Positions 61,419 to 64,000 of a DNA stretch of 64,000 bases are shown in pieces (the stretch's first letter is position 1; every line of letters starts with the position of its first letter). The notes under the pieces were generated by a model. The model ran no database searches. It was not told the DNA's origin and saw only the letters and a list, made by a program, of their open reading frames with translations. The translations under genes were made by a program, and so were the position numbers. The DNA comes from Boswellia sacra (Eukaryota > Streptophyta > Magnoliopsida > Sapindales > Burseraceae): the NCBI GenBank assembly GCA_013180625.2, contig SNVD02012254.1:1-64000 (forward strand), given 5' to 3'.

Positions 61419-62341
61419 GGAAAGTAAGAGAATAATTTCTTCAAATTGTGCACTTGTGCTTCCTGTAAGCCTAATTGCACCTTCAAGGGAGTTTTCAAGA
61501 TATTTTTTTCCCCAATTATGTTTTCAGTTTACATTCATCCGCTGAGAAGAACAAAATTCATTTACTAAATTCTCTTAATTGGTCTCTTGGAGGACTATAA
61601 TAGACTAATATCTGAATTAGTATCCCTTGAAGATTATTAACTCGTGCATAAATTTTATCCCAAGGACGCCGATAGAGTATGTCACAACCCATACTAGACA
61701 TACAAAATATTGCATTTATACAGTCATTTAATTATGAACTCTGTTATTTCTTTCAAAATTAATATTAGTATCACACACAAAACAGAGTTTCTAATCACAA
61801 CCACACCATTTCACTTTATATAGATACATTCAAAATCAAAAGGATTCCTATAGTATGGCTGTGATAATCTAGGCAGCGGTCAATGGTTGCCAAGGGAACT
61901 CTGTCAACAATGCCAAAAGTCCTCCATCCATAGCTCAATCTACTGATCACCTGAGGCACACAACAACTTTAATGAGTAAAACTCAGTAAGTAAGCTAGGT
62001 GAATATACAGTAATAAACAATAACAATAGAATTCAGTCCACAGTATGAAACTGTCCATTTCTAACTACACAAGCATTAGCTAACTCGTTAAAGAAAGAAT
62101 GCCCCAGAGTTCACTTCGGTTACATTTGAGCTCCCGCACCAATTTTCTTTCTAGACCTCTGTAGGTCGATTCAACCTCACATAAGTGAGTTCACATTTCT
62201 CTACTCATCGCTTTTTCATGTACAATCACATTCACATAATGAGGAAGCTTTCACAGTATCAGTTACAGTCACCTAGGGGTAAAGACTCTCTAATCAAGGT
62301 AGGACTTTTCATTTCACAGTCAGTTCCCATATAATAGCTCA
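61419..62341. other. Intergenic, no gene seen
   Basis: AT-rich; no domain recognised. The part from about 61840 onward may belong to the same repetitive element as the three-copy repeat that follows. Confidence 0.45.
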
Positions 62342-62686
62342 AGGCTAGTCTGACAATCCGGGTGATACCGGGCCCATGCTACCGAATCTCGTCTAGAGAA
62401 ACACATGGTCCAGACCTCCCCTCAAGCCATGGAAGTACGGAATGCTCAAGGCTAGTCTGACAATTCGGGTGATACCGGGCCCATGCTACCAAATCTCGTC
62501 TAGAGAAACACATGGTCCAGACCTCCCCTTAAGCCATGGAACAGTATAAAACAGTACAAATACATTTAGATACCTACACTTGAAATAGCTCGAGGCTAGT
62601 CTGACAATCCGGGTGATACCGGGCCCATGCTACCAAATCTTGTTTAGAGAAACACATGGTCCAGACCTCTCCTCAAGCTATGAGAG
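62342..62686. repeat. GC-rich repeat, three copies of about 90 bp
   Basis: Copies start at 62342, 62450 and 62593 with AGGCTAGTCTGACAATYCGG, continue through GGTGATACCGGGCCCATG and end near CAAGCCATGGA. The first two are 108 bp apart; the third follows a 35-bp longer spacer. Base composition is clearly richer in GC than the surroundings. Probably part of a retroelement. Confidence 0.9.
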
Positions 62687-64000
62687 CTAAACTTCCTAGG
62701 TCTTGGCATGCCAATCATGTTTCACCATTCACAATCAGTCACACATAAAAGAAGTTTGATATCAACCTTCTAGAACAGTCACAATATCTCACATTCGAGC
62801 ATCAAAGTGCTAGCAATTAACAATGTTACAATCTACAAAATTATATACATACAGTACACAATTTATTGTGGCCTCAGAATAGTTAGCTTACTTACCTCGT
62901 ATAGGTACTTTTCGATGCTTGTGATTGACCTAAAAATAAAATAAAAATCTCTTTTTAGGTTACCATACACTTGTAAAACATTTCCCCTTTTTGGCTCTAT
63001 TTCTATACTTACTTTGACAAACAATTTATAACAACACTTGTCTACTTTCAAAATTCACACAATTGGGTAGACATTTTTAACACACATACCTCTTGTCTCT
63101 ATAAAATTTTTAGAGCAAATTGGGGTCATTAGGTCACTCAAAATAATCAAATTCATTACCTTAACAATTCTGCCACTGCATTCACTTCACTGAGCACTAT
63201 CAACTTAAAAATTTGTAGGAATTTCAATCCTACTTAAATGGCTACACAAAATTTACAGCCTGGTATATAACATATATATATATACCTCCATACCAAAAAT
63301 CAGGGCTTTTCAAGGTGTTTAACCCATTCAAATCCATTTATTTCTAACTGCCTTATTTTGGAAACAAAAAATTCCAGTTTTAGCAAGCCAAATTTAAAAA
63401 TCTTTAACAATTCACAAAGAGCTTTAATCTCAGTGAAAATTTACAGTCTCACATATGACACATAAAAGGACTTTCATACCAAAAATCAGGTAATTCTATA
63501 AAGATTTAGACCTTCAACTAAAATCGTCTTCCCCTACTCTGTTCTAAGACAGGGGAAATGTGCAATACCATACCAGAAATTCAAAAATTCACTACAAATC
63601 ACCTACTTCGAATTTTTGAGTGAATCCAATTGCTATACACTCTGGACATGTCTATTTTCATCCATAAAAATTTTAGAACAAGAAAATGTCCCACTGATTT
63701 TTGGTAATTTTCGAAACATGCACTGCTCAGTGTAACAAAATTTCCAGGATTTGAACTGAACTCTCAATTCTAGCTTATATCTTCATCCTCTTGCTTAGAT
63801 ACATTCAAAACTCATTCAAATTCATGTTTCCACATAAATTTCTAGCAGCACAAACAACAATTCACATACTCAAATCACAACCCAAAAATTTTCTTGCAAA
63901 CACACACACTAAGACAAGAATTTTAAGGAAAAAGGGTCAGTTCTTACCACTTCTTTCTTCCTTCTCCCTCCTTTTTTCTTCCTTGATTCCTTGATGAGTT
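62687..64000. other. Unclassified AT-rich, probably repetitive sequence
   Basis: No gene recognised. Long purine-poor stretches and paired variants such as CATACCAAAAATCAGG (63290 and 63477) suggest interior of a non-coding retroelement that runs past the window edge. Confidence 0.4.

Overview
The window is nuclear DNA of a flowering plant, almost certainly a eudicot. The evidence is AT-rich sequence, genes with short GT-AG introns, plant-only families (UGT76 glucosyltransferases, class I small heat-shock protein, PRONE-type RopGEF, 8-Cys lipid-transfer-like protein), plant tRNAs and plant transposon relics. A woody rosid such as Citrus is my guess, from protein resemblance only. Ten protein-coding genes can be modelled; exon joins were checked for splice consensus and for reading phase across every intron.

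Layout. 1-4.1 kb: a hairpin-rich minisatellite, a 138-bp direct repeat and a small LTR element (TRIM type, minus orientation). 4.2-12.1 kb: a 3.1-kb tandem segmental duplication, each copy with a two-exon UGT76-type glucosyltransferase on the minus strand, with an intronless class I sHSP gene between them. A 495-bp hAT-like MITE sits in the second copy, and the first copy keeps the empty site. 15.6-17.3 kb: a five-exon plant-specific gene of unknown function with one GC-AG intron. 17.3-27.3 kb: gene-poor, holding a 1.6-kb foldback element full of CTCGAC motifs and a SINE with a 15-bp target duplication. 27.4-30.9 kb: nine-exon GC1/GUCD1-like gene (minus). 37.6-40.4 kb: two more elements of the foldback family; one has a perfect 9-bp target duplication, which makes the family Mutator-like. 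40.9-43.7 kb: seven-exon RopGEF (plus). 44.0-44.8 kb: tRNA-Pro and two tRNA-Asp. 46.1-48.5 kb: a Mutator-type MITE, an MEE60-like membrane protein and a two-exon lipid-transfer-like protein. 48.6-50.6 kb: a 994-bp tandem duplication that copies the last exon of a convergent four-exon gene (49.5-52.3 kb, minus). 54.5-56.8 kb: a Tourist-like MITE and a small secreted Cys-rich peptide gene. 59.7-61.4 kb: two subtilase pseudogene fragments. 62.3-62.7 kb: a GC-rich three-copy repeat.

From memory of Arabidopsis chromosome 5, the UGT76C cluster, GC1 (At5g05930), ROPGEF5 (At5g05940), MEE60 (At5g05950) and a lipid-transfer-like gene (At5g05960) lie in this same order. The window therefore looks like a conserved microsyntenic block, expanded here by transposon insertion between GC1 and RopGEF. 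The genes do not form a pathway; their common thread is shared ancestry of the block.

The most unusual structure is the Mutator-like foldback family (three members). Its interiors are arrays of the palindromic hexamer CTCGAC/GTCGAG that swap strand at the centre.
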